NCBI GenBank assembly: GCA_947452455.1
Contig: CANGBX010000008.1
Location: 85,796 to 149,795 of the forward strand
Reading direction: 5' to 3'
Source of the DNA: Beijerinckiaceae bacterium
GTDB lineage: Bacteria; Pseudomonadota; Alphaproteobacteria; Rhizobiales; Beijerinckiaceae
Length of the DNA stretch: 64,000 nt
Part shown: piece after piece, positions 10,533 through 24,003 of the stretch
Numbering within the stretch: the first letter of the stretch is position 1
How the letters are laid out: the number at the start of each line of letters is the position of its first letter
Notes under the pieces: generated by a model
Told to the model about the DNA's origin: nothing
Database searches by the model: none
The model's input: the letters and a program-made list of their open reading frames with translations, nothing else
Made by a program: the position numbers and the translations under genes

Positions 10533-11834
10533 TCAAGGATAGATCGGGAAGCGGCGTGTGAGTGCCGTCACTTCGTCGCGTACTTTGGCTTCAACCGCCG
10601 CATTGCCCTCTTCGCCATTTTTGGCAAGGCCATCGAGCGTTTCAATGATCAGCGCGCCGACCTTCTGGAATTCGGCCACGCCGAAACCACGCGATGTGGC
10701 AGCCGGTGTGCCAAGGCGAATGCCCGACGTCACAAACGGCTTTTCAGGGTCAAACGGAATACCGTTTTTGTTGCAGGTAATGTGTGCGCGACCAAGCGCT
10801 GCTTCCGAAATCTTGCCGTTCAATTTCTTGGGACGCAGGTCAACCAGCATCAGATGATTGTCGGTGCCGCCCGTCACAATATCAAAACCACCCGCACGCA
10901 GCGTTTCGGCCAGCGCTTTGGCGTTGGTGACAATCTGCTGGGCATAGATTTTGAATTCCGGGCGCAAGGCCTCACCGAAAGCCACAGCCTTGGCGGCGAT
11001 GACATGCATCAAGGGGCCCCCTTGCATGCCGGGGAAGACAGCCGAATTGATCTTCTTGGCAATGGCCTCGTCATTGGTGAGCACAATGCCGCCACGCGGG
11101 CCGCGCAAGGTCTTGTGCGTCGTCGATGTCACAACATGCGCATGCGGGAATGGCGAGGGATGTGCGCCACCGGCAACAAGGCCGGAGAAATGCGCCATAT
11201 CGACAAGGAAGAAAGCGCCGATCTCATCGGCAATGGCGCGGAAGCGCGCGAAATCCCAATGACGCGCATAGGCCGAGCCGCCTGCAATGATCAGCTTGGG
11301 CTTATGCTCATGCGCGAGCTTGGCAACCGTTTCCATATCGATGCATTGCGTGTCGGGCTGCACGCCGTAGCTGACAGCCTTGAACCATTTGCCCGACATG
11401 TTGACCGCTGAGCCATGCGTCAAATGTCCGCCCGCTGCCAGATCAAGACCCATGAATGTGTCGCCCGGCTGCAAGAGCGCCAAGAAGACCGCCTGATTGG
11501 CCTGCGATCCGGAATTGGGCTGCACATTGGCAAAGCCGCAATCAAACAATTTGGTGAGGCGTTCAATCGCGAGGTTCTCAGCGATATCGACGAACTGGCA
11601 ACCACCGTAATAGCGGCGGCCCGGATAGCCTTCCGCATATTTGTTGGTCATCACCGAGCCCTGTGCTTCGAGCACGGCACGCGAGACGATATTTTCGGAC
11701 GCGATCAATTCGATCTCATCGCGCTGGCGACCGAGTTCGAGATCGATCGAGCGCGCGATTTCGGGATCAGATTGAGCAAGGCTCGCCCCGAAGAAAGAAT
11801 TGGAGAGCTTGTAAGCGGTCTCAGCCATCGGCAT
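10533..11834 (-). CDS. glyA: Serine hydroxymethyltransferase
   Basis: [26 protein letters not shown] motifs. Confidence 0.97.
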   Translation of the reverse strand: MPMAETAYKLSNSFFGASLAQSDPEIARSIDLELGRQRDEIELIASENIVSRAVLEAQGSVMTNKYAEGYPGRRYYGGCQFVDIAENLAIERLTKLFDCGFANVQPNSGSQANQAVFLALLQPGDTFMGLDLAAGGHLTHGSAVNMSGKWFKAVSYGVQPDTQCIDMETVAKLAHEHKPKLIIAGGSAYARHWDFARFRAIADEIGAFFLVDMAHFSGLVAGGAHPSPFPHAHVVTSTTHKTLRGPRGGIVLTNDEAIAKKINSAVFPGMQGGPLMHVIAAKAVAFGEALRPEFKIYAQQIVTNAKALAETLRAGGFDIVTGGTDNHLMLVDLRPKKLNGKISEAALGRAHITCNKNGIPFDPEKPFVTSGIRLGTPAATSRGFGVAEFQKVGALIIETLDGLAKNGEEGNAAVEAKVRDEVTALTRRFPIYP

Positions 11835-12036
11835 CCGGCTCCTGATTGGCCGCCCAAGGCGGCACCAAAACCCTCCGGAATGGAACCTATGGGCGCTCCC
11901 GACAGGGGCACACGCTACATCTGGTTCCAGACCGGCCTTGAAAGATGCCCCCGCTTAGCACGGCCCGTCTGTGACCGAAAGGCGACAGAATGACCTTTAG
12001 AGGCAAAAAGAAGGGGTTGGCCACAGGGTGCGCACA

Positions 12037-12073
12037 AAGAAAAGGCCCGCCCCCTTGTCGGGTGGCGGGCCGG
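12037..12073 (-). terminator. Rho-independent terminator downstream of the L,D-transpeptidase
   Basis: Minus strand GGCCCGCC…GGCGGGCCTTTTCTTTG. Confidence 0.7.
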
Positions 12074-12098
12074 ATCAAAAGGCTCGAGCAGTGACCCT

Positions 12099-13433
12099 TT
12101 AGCGGCGGGGCACTTCGGTCAGGGCCATAGGCTCCAAAAGCCCTCCCTCGTATGCCTCGGACGAGGAGGACGCGGAAACGGAGACCGCGCCCGCACCAAA
12201 GCCATCGCGCTGATAAATGTCGTCGCGGAACTGGATTAGACCATCATTCGACCAAGCTGTGACATAGATCCAATAGACGGGCACGGGCTGGGTGATGCGC
12301 GCATCAACGCGTTCGCCCGAACGGATCACATCATCAATGCGGTCACGGTCCCAACCGGGGGAATCTTTCAACAACCACGCCACATAGTCGCGCACATTCT
12401 GCACGCGCACACAGCCCGATGAGACGAAGCGGAAATCATCGCCGAAAATACCCTTGGCTGGCGTGTCATGCATATAGACGCCATGCGGATTCGGGATGTT
12501 GATGCGCACGAAGCCGAGCGAATTCACATCACCGCCCGGATCCTGACGGAACTTATATTGCGTGGCTTCCATCGAATTCCAATTGATGGCATTGGGCGCC
12601 ACTTCAGTTCCGGCTGAATTGTAGACGCGGATCTTGTTATCCGAGAGATAATTCGAATCCTTCTGCATTTTCGGGATCAAATCCTTGCGGATGATCGAGG
12701 CCGGCACAGTCCAGAACGGGTTGAAATTGATCTCCACCGCTTTGGCTTGCATGACAGGCGATTGGCGGTCGATCTTACCAACACCGGCCTGGTGATGGGT
12801 GACAACCTGACCACCCTCAACCGTTTCAACGGAAGCACCAGGAATGTTCATTGTCACAAAGCGCCCGCCGAGATTGCCCGAAAAGGCACGCAGGCGAACA
12901 AGATTGATTTCAAGCTGACGAGCCCGCACTTGGGCTGGAACATTGAGCGCGGCAATCGTCTGCTGGGCAACAACGCCGGTCGCAGAAATGCCATGGCGCG
13001 CCTGAAAGCGCTTCACACCCGCTTCGACATAGGAATCGAAAACCGGGCTCGTGCCAGCCGTCTCATCGAGATCGCCGGTGATCATGAGGCGCTGACGCAA
13101 AGCCACAACGGCAGCACTCTTGGTACCGACTTTCATCGTCTGGTTGGGCACATTGTTCCAACTACCACGGGAAACGATATCCTGATAGAGCGTGATGGCC
13201 TGTTCTGTGGCGGCAATGGTTTGTCCAGAGAGAATGGGGGTTGTCGTGCGCGGCACGGTGAGGCGCGGATCGGCCTCATATTTCTGGACCCATTCGGCCT
13301 GCTCGCCAAAAAGGCTGCCATCGGCAGGCGCGGCGAAAGCCGGTGTGCCCAGAGCCACAAGGCCAAGGCCCAATCCACGGGCGAAGGCCCTGCGGGAAAT
13401 GGAATGGTCGAACTTACTCACCGATCGCTCCAA
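12099..13433 (-). CDS. Murein L,D-transpeptidase (YcbB/LdtP-like)
   Basis: PG-binding-like region plus catalytic YkuD motif HDTPAKGIFGDDFRFVSSGCVRVQNVRD. Confidence 0.92.
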   Translation of the reverse strand: MERSVSKFDHSISRRAFARGLGLGLVALGTPAFAAPADGSLFGEQAEWVQKYEADPRLTVPRTTTPILSGQTIAATEQAITLYQDIVSRGSWNNVPNQTMKVGTKSAAVVALRQRLMITGDLDETAGTSPVFDSYVEAGVKRFQARHGISATGVVAQQTIAALNVPAQVRARQLEINLVRLRAFSGNLGGRFVTMNIPGASVETVEGGQVVTHHQAGVGKIDRQSPVMQAKAVEINFNPFWTVPASIIRKDLIPKMQKDSNYLSDNKIRVYNSAGTEVAPNAINWNSMEATQYKFRQDPGGDVNSLGFVRINIPNPHGVYMHDTPAKGIFGDDFRFVSSGCVRVQNVRDYVAWLLKDSPGWDRDRIDDVIRSGERVDARITQPVPVYWIYVTAWSNDGLIQFRDDIYQRDGFGAGAVSVSASSSSEAYEGGLLEPMALTEVPRR

Positions 13434-13669
13434 TGCGTTCCAAACCTGGCTCGTCCCAACCGGGGCGGGCTTTGTCAGCCCAGCAACCCGCAGAAAACCC
13501 TCAACAGGCTCTCAGGAACCCGTCAGCGCTAACATGGACAAGGTTAAAAAAGAAGGAACAGCAAGGCCGAAGTAAGGCAGGCTTGGCCCCATTCGATAGA
13601 GGCCTGAGCATAAAGGCAAAAGAGCACCTCAAACAGATGCCCCTCCGGGTCGTTTGGGGCCGCCCGCGC

Positions 13670-14197
13670 CTAAAGTCGGTAGCGGATCTGGTCGGTCCAG
13701 AATCGCTCCAGACGCGCCAGCGCCAAATTCATCCGCGAAAACTCGTCCCCCGTGATGCCGCCGATCTGCTCCACGGTGAGCATATGCTTGGCATAAACAT
13801 CCGCCACGATTTGATGCACGACACGCCCGCGCTCGGTCAGGCTGATGCGCACCGAGCGGCGATCCATGCGTGAGCGCGCATGATGAAGGAAACCCATATC
13901 GACCAGTTTCTTCACATTATAGGAGACGTTGGAGCCCAGATAATAACCTTTGGTGCGCAATTCGCTCGCAGTCAGTTCCTTGTCGCCGATATTGTAGAGC
14001 AGCAAAGCTTGCACTGCATTGATGTCAACACGTTTGCGTCGATCGAATTCATCCTTGATCACATCCAGCAAACGCCGGTGCAAACGTTCCACCAAGGTCA
14101 AAGATTCCAAATAGGCCGGACGCAGATTTTCAAATACGTCGGTCTGAGCGCCAAACGCTTCACTCTTGATGACAAGTTCCATCACTATGCCTCGCAA
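13670..14197 (-). CDS. ldtR: MarR/winged-helix regulator, LdtR-like
   Basis: LLYNIGDKELTASELRTKGYYLGSNVSYNVKKLVDMGFLHHARSRMDRRSVRISLTERG; directly upstream of an L,D-transpeptidase. Confidence 0.82.
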   Translation of the reverse strand: MRGIVMELVIKSEAFGAQTDVFENLRPAYLESLTLVERLHRRLLDVIKDEFDRRKRVDINAVQALLLYNIGDKELTASELRTKGYYLGSNVSYNVKKLVDMGFLHHARSRMDRRSVRISLTERGRVVHQIVADVYAKHMLTVEQIGGITGDEFSRMNLALARLERFWTDQIRYRL

Positions 14198-14350
14198 TCA
14201 AATAAATCATATGCGAAACAGAATACGGGGTGCGCATGAAAGCGCCTCTAATAAACGAGATGAATCTGATGTTTAAGCATTGCGTGAATCGAAAGTGAAT
14301 CTCACAACGCATTAAGCTTGAGGAATGGTTGACTGACGCAACGGCAAGCT

Positions 14351-15974
<1,624 letters not shown>

Positions 15975-16036
15975 GCTGCCTGCCATTGCGGTCGGCCAAG
16001 CTTGACCTATAATCACCTCTGACCCCGGAGGATGAA

Positions 16037-16918
16037 ATGGTGTGGCGTTTCCTATTCGCCATTCTTGCGAGTTTGAGCCTGAGCGTACCGGCCTTGGCCA
16101 AAGGCCCGCTGCGGACGGTTTCGGTCGGCAATTGGTCGGGCGGCTCTTTCACCAATGATCGTACCGGTGATTTTTCTCATTGCGCGGCGTCCGCCACCTA
16201 TCGCCACGGCACCAATCTGCATGTTGCCGTGAACAATGATTATTCCTGGACCTTGGGCTTTTCCAATACCGGCTGGAACATGCCTGACGGCAATGATGTC
16301 ACCATCAATCTCTGGTTCGATGGCTCAGGACCCATTGCTGTCAAAGGAAAAGTGAATGGCAAGTCGTTGATCGTCGTGCCGATGCCCGACAATTCGGCTT
16401 TGATCCGCGCCTTCCGCGAAGCGAGCCAGATGCAAAGCGTGATTGGTGGCGTGCGGGTAAATTTTGCGCTCACCACAACGTCGCGCCTCATTCCGGAACT
16501 CGCCAATTGCGTACGCTGGTACAAAGAGCCCGTCGAGGCGCGCAGGGACGCAACCCCGCCGCCAGCCAAAAATGATGAAGTCGACAAAGAACGCACGCGC
16601 CTCATCAATGAAGCAGCCGAAGACCATCAGGCCTGCATGCGCAAGGTGATGCGCGACATCGTGCCCTATTCATCTGAAAATGCCGATACGCTGGCGCAAG
16701 TCATCATCACGCGCTGCCAGACGGAAGAGAAGAAATTCGTCAGCCTTGGCGTGGCGCTCTATGGCGCCTCGAAAGCCGATGTAGAGCGCATTGTCACGAC
16801 CCGCGTCGAACAGCAAAAGCGGGAAATGGTAGCCGATATCGTCACCTTCCGCGCCGAGCTGAACAAAGCGCTTATGTCGCAGCCAAAGCCTGACAATAAG
16901 GGCGAAAGCGGGATTTGA
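16037..16918 (+). CDS. Secreted protein of unknown function
   Basis: N-terminal signal peptide (MVWRFLFAILASLSLSVPALAKG) and a globular 'NWSGGSFTNDRTGDFSHCAASATY' domain; 293 aa. Confidence 0.65.
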   Translation: MVWRFLFAILASLSLSVPALAKGPLRTVSVGNWSGGSFTNDRTGDFSHCAASATYRHGTNLHVAVNNDYSWTLGFSNTGWNMPDGNDVTINLWFDGSGPIAVKGKVNGKSLIVVPMPDNSALIRAFREASQMQSVIGGVRVNFALTTTSRLIPELANCVRWYKEPVEARRDATPPPAKNDEVDKERTRLINEAAEDHQACMRKVMRDIVPYSSENADTLAQVIITRCQTEEKKFVSLGVALYGASKADVERIVTTRVEQQKREMVADIVTFRAELNKALMSQPKPDNKGESGI

Positions 16919-16991
16919 TCCGGCGCCGGGTTGCAGGTGGGCGCGCAGCACCCCACATTGGCGAAGACCTGACGGTTAAGGAGCGCAAAGA

Positions 16992-17465
16992 GTGACTGAA
17001 CGCGGACCCGAGACGGAAATACTCTGGCCAGCCCGCCTGCCCTATGCGGCACTGGCTGGCGTGCGCTCGCGGCGCACCGTCGCCTTGCTCTTTGATCTCC
17101 TGCTGATCTCGTTGATCTTCTGGGGCCTGTTCGTGGTCTTCGTTATTCTGGGCGTCGTGACCTTTGGCCTGTCGTGGTTCCTGATCCCGGCGCTCTATCC
17201 GGCCATTGCCATTATCTATAATGGTTTGAGCGTCTCTGGCCCACGCATGGCGACCCCCGGCATGGGGCTGATGGATCTGGAGATGCGCAGCCAAGACGGG
17301 CGGCCCGCGACCTTTCTGCAAGCTGCCGCCCATGTGATCCTGTTTTATCTCTCCTGGGGCGTAACCCTGCTGGCGCCGATCAATCTGCTCACCTCGCTCC
17401 TCAATAATGATAAGCGCTGCCTGCATGACATTGTGGCGGGCGTTGTCGTGACACGCCGCGCCTGA
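16992..17465 (+). CDS. RDD family membrane protein
   Basis: RRTVALLFDLLLISLIFW, TPGMGLMDLEM, NKDKRCLHDIVAG-type motifs. Confidence 0.88.
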   Translation: MTERGPETEILWPARLPYAALAGVRSRRTVALLFDLLLISLIFWGLFVVFVILGVVTFGLSWFLIPALYPAIAIIYNGLSVSGPRMATPGMGLMDLEMRSQDGRPATFLQAAAHVILFYLSWGVTLLAPINLLTSLLNNDKRCLHDIVAGVVVTRRA

Positions 17466-17508
17466 TGGGCCAATATGAGGCGACTCGTCCGGGACCTGAG
17501 GGGAATGA

Positions 17509-18255
17509 GTGAGCCGAGAGCCGCGTGATGCTCCGCAATTCTATCTGACTTCGCCCGCGCCCTGCCCCTATCTGCCAGGCCGCGATGAGCGGAAGGTTTT
17601 TACCCATCTCGTTGGCAAACGCGCCACCGCGCTCAATGACACGCTGACGCAATCTGGCTTTCGTCGCTCACAGACCATTGCCTATCGCCCCGCTTGCGAA
17701 GACTGCCGCGCTTGCGTCTCCGTGCGCGTGAAAGTGGATGATTTCCAACCCAGCCGGAACATGCGCCGCATTCTGGATGTGAATGCCGATCTGATCGGCC
17801 ATGCCACACAGCCCGAACCGAGCTCTGAACAATATTCGCTGTTTCGTGCCTATCTCGACACACGCCATTCCGATGGCGGCATGGCCGATATGAGTGTGCT
17901 CGACTATTCGATGATGATCGAGGACAGCCATGTCGAGACACGCGTCGTCGAATATCGCACGCGTGGCATTGATAGTTTTATCACTGGTCGCGGTGAGGGA
18001 CCGCTGATGGCGGTCTGCCTGACGGATGTTCTCTCGGACGGCCTGTCGATGGTTTATTCTTACTACGACATTGCACAGACTGACCGTTCACTCGGCACAT
18101 TCATGATTTTGGAACATATCGAACGCGCGCGCCGCATGGGCTTGCCCCATGTCTATCTCGGCTATTGGGTCGAGGGCTCACGCAAAATGGCCTATAAGGC
18201 GCGCTTCCTGCCGCAAGAACGGCTTGGCATGCAGGGGTGGGAACGCGTCGAGTAA
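17509..18255 (+). CDS. bpt: Arginyl/leucyl-tRNA--protein transferase
   Basis: [57 protein letters not shown] start. Confidence 0.93.
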   Translation: MSREPRDAPQFYLTSPAPCPYLPGRDERKVFTHLVGKRATALNDTLTQSGFRRSQTIAYRPACEDCRACVSVRVKVDDFQPSRNMRRILDVNADLIGHATQPEPSSEQYSLFRAYLDTRHSDGGMADMSVLDYSMMIEDSHVETRVVEYRTRGIDSFITGRGEGPLMAVCLTDVLSDGLSMVYSYYDIAQTDRSLGTFMILEHIERARRMGLPHVYLGYWVEGSRKMAYKARFLPQERLGMQGWERVE

Positions 18256-18272
18256 GACACGCCCCTCTTGCA

Positions 18273-20519
18273 TCAACTGAAACGATTGTTCTTCGGGAAT
18301 CCCTTGGGCGGCAGGCGGCCGGCTTCAGCGCGATTGCCGATCCAGTCTTTCAGCTCTGCTCTGGGCAGAGTGAAATTGCGCCCCGCAGAATCAGTCCAGG
18401 TCAGGCCGTCTTTCATTTTGAAGACGCGCGCATCGACAATGCCGCCATCCTTGTATCGCTGCAAACGCACGCCCTTGCCGCGCGCCATATCCGGCACATC
18501 CGCAGCTTTGAAGATGAGCATTTTGCGGTTCTGCCCGATAGCCGCAATATAATCGCCATCGCCCTCGACCAGCACTTGTGCTTTGGACGGCGCATCGACC
18601 GACAAAACGCCACGACCCTTGCGTGTCGAGGACAACATTTCATCCTGATTGACGAAGAAACCGCGCCCGTCAGAGCCCGCAATCAACATACGCTGGCCTG
18701 CCGTGTAAGGCATGACGCAGACAATATCTTCGCCCTCTTCAATATCGGCATAGAGACGCACAGGCTCGCCAAAACCGCGCCCGCCCGGCAGCTTGCCGAC
18801 ATCGAGCGTGAAGACTTTGCCATTGGTCGCCAGCACCAAAACCTTGGATGTGGTTTCCGAGAAGAAAGCGGTCTTGAGCGTATCGTCGCCCTTGAATTGG
18901 AGCGACGACAAATCGGCCACATGGCCTTTGAGCGTACGGATCCAGCCCTTGTCGGAATAGACGACCGTGACGGGCTCGCGCTCGATCATCGCCTCTTCGA
19001 GTTCAAGCGCAGCACCTTCCGGCGGCGTCTCGAATTGTGTTCGACGGCGGCCCATTTTCGGATCGCCATTGAGCTTTTTCTTCGCCTCACGGATTTGCCA
19101 CGTAATGGTCTTCCATTGCTGGGGCTCGTCGGCAAGCAAGCCTTCGATCTCGGCCTTTTCCTTTTTCAGCTCGTCATGCTCAGTGCGCAGTTGCATTTCT
19201 TCCAGTCGGCGCAAAGAGCGCAGACGTGTGTCGAGAATATAATTGGCCTGCACATCGGAGAGTTTGAAGCGGGCTTTCAGCGCTTCTTTCGGCTCATCTT
19301 CTTCGCGGATGATGCGGATCACTTCATCCAGATGCAGGAAGACCAGCAGCATGCCCGCCAGCACTTCGAGGCGATGCTCGATTTCTGACAGACGATAGCG
19401 CGAGCGGCGCAAGAGAACCTCGCGACGATGATCGAGCCATTGGCGAAGCGCTTCGGCGAGCGAGACAACGCGCGGCACAACGCCATCCACCAGCACATTC
19501 ATATTCATCGGAAAGCGCGATTCCAGCTCGGTATTGCGGAACAGACTTTCCATCATGATCACGGGATCAACCGTGCGCGCCTTGGGCTCAAAAACAATGC
19601 GGACATCTTCGGCTGATTCATCGCGGATATCGCCCAGAAGCGGCAGCTTCTTGTCATTCAGAAGTTCGGCGATCTTTTCGATCAGACGCGACTTCTGCAC
19701 GCCATAGGGAATTTCCGTGACGACCGTCACCCAGACGCCGCGAGCGCCTTCTTCCTTTTCCCATTTCGCGCGCACACGGAACGAGCCGCGGCCTGTGCGA
19801 TAGGTCTCGGCAATGATCGCCGCCTGATCAACAATAATGCCGCCCGTTGGAAAATCGGGGCCCGGCACAAAGGTCAGCAATTGATCGGTCGAGGCTTTGG
19901 GATGAGCGACCAGATAAAGCGCGGCATCACAAAGTTCGCCAAGATTATGTGGCGGGATGGAGGTTGCCATGCCCACCGCAATGCCCTGCGCGCCATTGGC
20001 CAGCAGATTGGGGAAAGCAGCGGGAAGAACGATCGGCTCTTTCTGATCGCCCGAATAATTTTCACGAAAATCGATGGCATCTTCATTGATGCCTTCGAGC
20101 AGCATGCGCGCGGCATCGGTCATGCGCGCTTCGGTGTAGCGATAGGCGGCCGCACTATCGCCATCGATATTGCCGAAATTGCCCTGCCCCTCGATCATCG
20201 GATAGCGCGAGGAGAAATCCTGCGCGAGGCGCACCAGCGCATCATAAATCGCCTGGTCACCATGGGGATGGAACGAACCCATCACATCGCCGACGATCTT
20301 CGCGCATTTTTTGAAGGCCGTGCCCGGATCCAATTTCAGAATATGCATGCCGTAGAGAATGCGGCGATGCACGGGCTTCAAGCCGTCACGCGCATCCGGC
20401 AGAGCACGCCCCATAATGGTCGACAAAGCATAGGCGAGGTAACGCTCTTCGAGCGCCTCGCGCAGATTGATCGGATCGGGAGCGGCCGGCGGGGCCGGAG
20501 GAGTGTGAGCTTTAGCCAT
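18273..20519 (-). CDS. parC: DNA topoisomerase IV subunit A
   Basis: [47 protein letters not shown]. Confidence 0.96.
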   Translation of the reverse strand: MAKAHTPPAPPAAPDPINLREALEERYLAYALSTIMGRALPDARDGLKPVHRRILYGMHILKLDPGTAFKKCAKIVGDVMGSFHPHGDQAIYDALVRLAQDFSSRYPMIEGQGNFGNIDGDSAAAYRYTEARMTDAARMLLEGINEDAIDFRENYSGDQKEPIVLPAAFPNLLANGAQGIAVGMATSIPPHNLGELCDAALYLVAHPKASTDQLLTFVPGPDFPTGGIIVDQAAIIAETYRTGRGSFRVRAKWEKEEGARGVWVTVVTEIPYGVQKSRLIEKIAELLNDKKLPLLGDIRDESAEDVRIVFEPKARTVDPVIMMESLFRNTELESRFPMNMNVLVDGVVPRVVSLAEALRQWLDHRREVLLRRSRYRLSEIEHRLEVLAGMLLVFLHLDEVIRIIREEDEPKEALKARFKLSDVQANYILDTRLRSLRRLEEMQLRTEHDELKKEKAEIEGLLADEPQQWKTITWQIREAKKKLNGDPKMGRRRTQFETPPEGAALELEEAMIEREPVTVVYSDKGWIRTLKGHVADLSSLQFKGDDTLKTAFFSETTSKVLVLATNGKVFTLDVGKLPGGRGFGEPVRLYADIEEGEDIVCVMPYTAGQRMLIAGSDGRGFFVNQDEMLSSTRKGRGVLSVDAPSKAQVLVEGDGDYIAAIGQNRKMLIFKAADVPDMARGKGVRLQRYKDGGIVDARVFKMKDGLTWTDSAGRNFTLPRAELKDWIGNRAEAGRLPPKGFPKNNRFS

Positions 20520-20601
20520 GGGTCAGGGGGTTAGCCGATGCGGAGAGCGCTCGCAAGTTCCCTTTTTGTTTCCTTTTCGCCCGCCCCCAGAAAAGCCCCG
20601 C

Positions 20602-21318
20602 CTAGAGGCAGGCAATAAAGGCGGCGCGGGCGTCAGGCATGGACAGACCACGCGGCCCGAAAATATCGCGCTCCAAAAAATAACCTGTCATGCGGAAAGC
20701 CTCGCAAACGGCATCCCGCGCGACTTCCATCGTCACCAGCTCTTGCGTCAAAAAGTCGGGCAAAGGCAAAAGCCGCTCCGCATAAGGTGCGCCCGCCCCG
20801 CGCGAAACCGCACGCCCGGATTTGGGTGACACGTAAATCAACTCTTCACGCGTGCCCGTGGCTGCACATTCGGAGAGATCAAGCCCGAAGCCCAGCGCCA
20901 CCAGCAAAGCCAATTCAAAGCGCACGATCAGGGCGGGCACTGTGTCGCGCGCCTGCACATGCTCCATAATGAGCGAGGCCATTTCATAGAGATTTTCATG
21001 CGGTTCGCGTTCGGGCAAAAGCCGCAACAGCGCGCTGATGTGGCCAACGCCGTGCAAAGCGACTGAAGAGGCCATGAGCTCGGCGGTGCGTAAACGCGAA
21101 GGCTCGATCACATATTGGCCAAGATGCTCTTCAATGCGCGCGCGCCAATGGGCTTCAACATGATTTCCCGCTTGCAACACAGGCTGCATGGAGCGCGAGC
21201 GACCCGAGCGCACAAGGCCCATATGGCGCCCATGCGCACGCGTCATCAATTCGGCAATGACGCTGCTCTCGCCGTGCCGACGCACACCAATGACCAGTCC
21301 TTCGTCATGCCAATCCAT
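20602..21318 (-). CDS. recO: DNA repair protein RecO
   Basis: DEGLVIGVRRHGESSVIAELMTRAHGRHMGLVRSGRSR N-terminal OB region. Confidence 0.94.
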   Translation of the reverse strand: MDWHDEGLVIGVRRHGESSVIAELMTRAHGRHMGLVRSGRSRSMQPVLQAGNHVEAHWRARIEEHLGQYVIEPSRLRTAELMASSVALHGVGHISALLRLLPEREPHENLYEMASLIMEHVQARDTVPALIVRFELALLVALGFGLDLSECAATGTREELIYVSPKSGRAVSRGAGAPYAERLLPLPDFLTQELVTMEVARDAVCEAFRMTGYFLERDIFGPRGLSMPDARAAFIACL

Positions 21319-21330
21319 GCGTGCCGCGTT

Positions 21331-21582
21331 TCAAAGCTCGCCGAGCTTCACGTCGGGGGTATATTCGACACCCTCGACATCTTTGGTGATCGCCTGTCCG
21401 CAAATCACGCGGCCCTGCACCGGATCAAAGGTAAGGGTTGGCGGGCCATAGAGCGACCAGCCATTGTTGATGGCCTGCGTCACACGATGACAAAAAGACG
21501 CATCATCGGGGCCGGTGAGATAGCGATAGGCAGTAAAACGATTACGCAAATTCAGAGGCGAGGTCGCCATGCTTTGCTCCAT
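21331..21582 (-). CDS. DUF1737 domain protein
   Basis: YRYLTGPDDASFCHRVTQAINNGWSLYGPPTLTFD pattern. Confidence 0.8.
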   Translation of the reverse strand: MEQSMATSPLNLRNRFTAYRYLTGPDDASFCHRVTQAINNGWSLYGPPTLTFDPVQGRVICGQAITKDVEGVEYTPDVKLGEL

Positions 21583-22490
21583 CAGTTTTTGGGGAAGTCC
21601 AAACCCATATTGCGATAACGTTCGGGGTCATCGCCCCAATTCTCGCGCACTTTCACAAACAGGAAGAGGTGGATCTTGGTCTCCGCCGCTTCCATAATAT
21701 CTTTACGTGCAGCCGATCCGATCGATTTGATCGTGCGCCCGCCCTCGCCGATGACAATCTTCTTGTGGCCTTCACGCGTCACAAAAATCGTCTGCTCGAC
21801 ACGTGCCGAGCCATCGGGCTGCTCTTTCCAGAGTTCCGTCTCGACATGGGACTCGTAGGGCAATTCATCATGCAGCCGTTCGAATAATTTTTCGCGCGTG
21901 ATCTCGGCGGCCAGCGCACGCAGCGGTGCATCCGACACTTGATCTTCGGGATAAAGCCAAGGGCCGGGCTTCATCATCCCCGCAAGCTTGGTGCGCAGCA
22001 CATCAAGCCCTCTTTCCTTCAAGGCAGAGATCATAAAGGTCTCTTTGAAGGCAAGCTTTTCATTGAGATCAGCCGCCAGTTTCAAGAGGCGCGGCGGATC
22101 AATTGCATCCGTCTTATTCAGAATGAGCACTTTGGGCGCGCGTGCTTCCGGCAATTTGGCGAGAATAGCCTCGACCTCTTCCGTAATGCCTTTGCGCACA
22201 TCAACGAGTAGCGCGATGACATCAGCATCACCTGCCCCGCCCCAAGCCGATGTCACCATGGCACGATCCAGGCGGCGCTTGGGCGCAAAGATGCCGGGCG
22301 TATCGACAAAAATGATTTGCGTATCGCCTTCGAGAGCAATGCCGCGCACCAGTGCGCGCGTGGTCTGCACTTTGCGCGAGACAATCGTCACTTTCGCGCC
22401 CACCAGCGCATTCATCAGCGTCGACTTGCCCGCATTGGGCGCACCAATCAAAGCAACGAAGCCGCAGCGTGTTGTTTCACTCTCACTCAT
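21582..22490 (-). CDS. era: GTPase Era
   Basis: GAPNAGKSTLMNALVG, DTPGIF, NKTD, C-terminal KH IVIGEGGRTIKSIG. Confidence 0.97.
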   Translation of the reverse strand: MSESETTRCGFVALIGAPNAGKSTLMNALVGAKVTIVSRKVQTTRALVRGIALEGDTQIIFVDTPGIFAPKRRLDRAMVTSAWGGAGDADVIALLVDVRKGITEEVEAILAKLPEARAPKVLILNKTDAIDPPRLLKLAADLNEKLAFKETFMISALKERGLDVLRTKLAGMMKPGPWLYPEDQVSDAPLRALAAEITREKLFERLHDELPYESHVETELWKEQPDGSARVEQTIFVTREGHKKIVIGEGGRTIKSIGSAARKDIMEAAETKIHLFLFVKVRENWGDDPERYRNMGLDFPKN

Positions 22491-23200
22491 GCTTGAGCCT
22501 TTTGCCAGACGCCTTCACGCTCAAGAAAAACTTGCGCGGCCGATTGTTCTGCGATGCGTTTGGACGAGCCTGTGGCTTCGGCCGGTTCAAATTCTTCCAC
22601 ATCCACGGCAATCACAAAGACAGGCGCGTGCGGTGGGCCAGAACGCGAGACTTCACGATAGACGGGTGTTGGTTTGGCGCGTGCCTGCGCCCATTCCTGC
22701 AAAGCCGTTTTGGGATCACGCAAAGGGCGGCGGGGCGCATGCATGCGCGCCGTCCAGGCTTTTGTGACAATGCCACGGGCTTGTTCAAAACCTGCATCCA
22801 GAAAGACAGCGCCGATCAGTGCTTCGCAAACATCGCCCAGAATCGCGACTTTTTTGCGCCCGCCCGTTTGTGCTTCGCCATCGCCGAGCTTCAAATGCGG
22901 ACCAACGCCCCATTCGACCGCGACTTCAGCACAGCTCTCTTTGCGCACAAGATCTGCGAGACGACGCGACAGCTCGCCTTCAGCGGCCTCCGGAAACGCT
23001 GCGCAGAGCATGTCCGACACAGCCAGACCCAAAACACGGTCGCCTAAAAATTCGAGCCGCTGATAGGTTTCGCTGCGCGCCGCATCTGAGGCCACAGCAC
23101 TCACATGGGTCAGCGCGCGGCTCAAGAGATCACGATTTTGAAAGACATGACCCATTGCATTTTCAAGATCAGCAATGGGTGGTTTGACGAGACGGGCCAT
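22487..23200 (-). CDS. rnc: Ribonuclease III
   Basis: YQRLEFLGDRVLGLAVSDML, GDVCEALIGAVFLD; dsRBD at the C-terminus; start set at MARLVKPPI. Confidence 0.95.
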   Translation of the reverse strand: MARLVKPPIADLENAMGHVFQNRDLLSRALTHVSAVASDAARSETYQRLEFLGDRVLGLAVSDMLCAAFPEAAEGELSRRLADLVRKESCAEVAVEWGVGPHLKLGDGEAQTGGRKKVAILGDVCEALIGAVFLDAGFEQARGIVTKAWTARMHAPRRPLRDPKTALQEWAQARAKPTPVYREVSRSGPPHAPVFVIAVDVEEFEPAEATGSSKRIAEQSAAQVFLEREGVWQKAQA

Positions 23201-23205
23201 CAGCT

Positions 23206-24003
23206 CTAGCGCACCGGCTGGAAGAGACGGCTCCAGCGCACGCTCCATGGCCATTTCCAGAATTGCCAAGCCGCGTCGCCTTCTTCCACGGAGAAGAAAA
23301 TCACTTCCGCACGGCCGACAAAATTTTCAAGCGGCACAGGACCCACGCCACCCTCGTCTTTGCCCACGCGCGAGTCTGTCGAATTGTCGCGATTGTCACC
23401 CATCATGAAGTAATGACCGGCTGGCACAACATGCTCTTTTGTATTGTCGTAATAGCCGGTATCGCCATCGCGCTCGATGATGAGATGCGAGACACCACCG
23501 GGCAATGTTTCCTTATAGGTCGGCACTTCGACTTCGCGACCAAAAGCATCGCGCGTGCGAATTTTCTGCACGGGCTCGCGCGGCACGACCTGCCCGTTGA
23601 TGAGCAAGCGGCCTTGCACCATCTGCACCTTGTCGCCCGGCATGCCGATCACGCGCTTGATGTAATCGGTCGAGCCATCGCTGGGGAGTTTGAACACGGC
23701 AATATCACCGCGCTTGGGTTCGGACCCAAAAATGCGACCGGAGAAAACATCCGGGCTGAGGGGCAGCGAATGTTTGGAATAGCCGTAGCTATATTTGGAG
23801 ACGAACAGGTAATCGCCGATGAGCAGCGTGGGGATCAGCGAGCCTGAGGGAATGTTGAAAGGCTGGAAGAACAGCGTGCGCACAACGACGGCAATGAGGA
23901 GCGCCTGCACGATGACCTTGATGGTCTCGACGACGCCGCCCTCTTCCGTCTTGGCTTGACTGTCTTTCAACTGCGCCGGACCGCTCATGGATGTTCCCGT
24001 CAT
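23206..24003 (-). CDS. lepB: Signal peptidase I
   Basis: IPSGSLIPTLLIGDYLFVSKYSYG, IKRVIGMPGD, YFMMGDNRDNSTDSR. Confidence 0.96.
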   Translation of the reverse strand: MTGTSMSGPAQLKDSQAKTEEGGVVETIKVIVQALLIAVVVRTLFFQPFNIPSGSLIPTLLIGDYLFVSKYSYGYSKHSLPLSPDVFSGRIFGSEPKRGDIAVFKLPSDGSTDYIKRVIGMPGDKVQMVQGRLLINGQVVPREPVQKIRTRDAFGREVEVPTYKETLPGGVSHLIIERDGDTGYYDNTKEHVVPAGHYFMMGDNRDNSTDSRVGKDEGGVGPVPLENFVGRAEVIFFSVEEGDAAWQFWKWPWSVRWSRLFQPVR

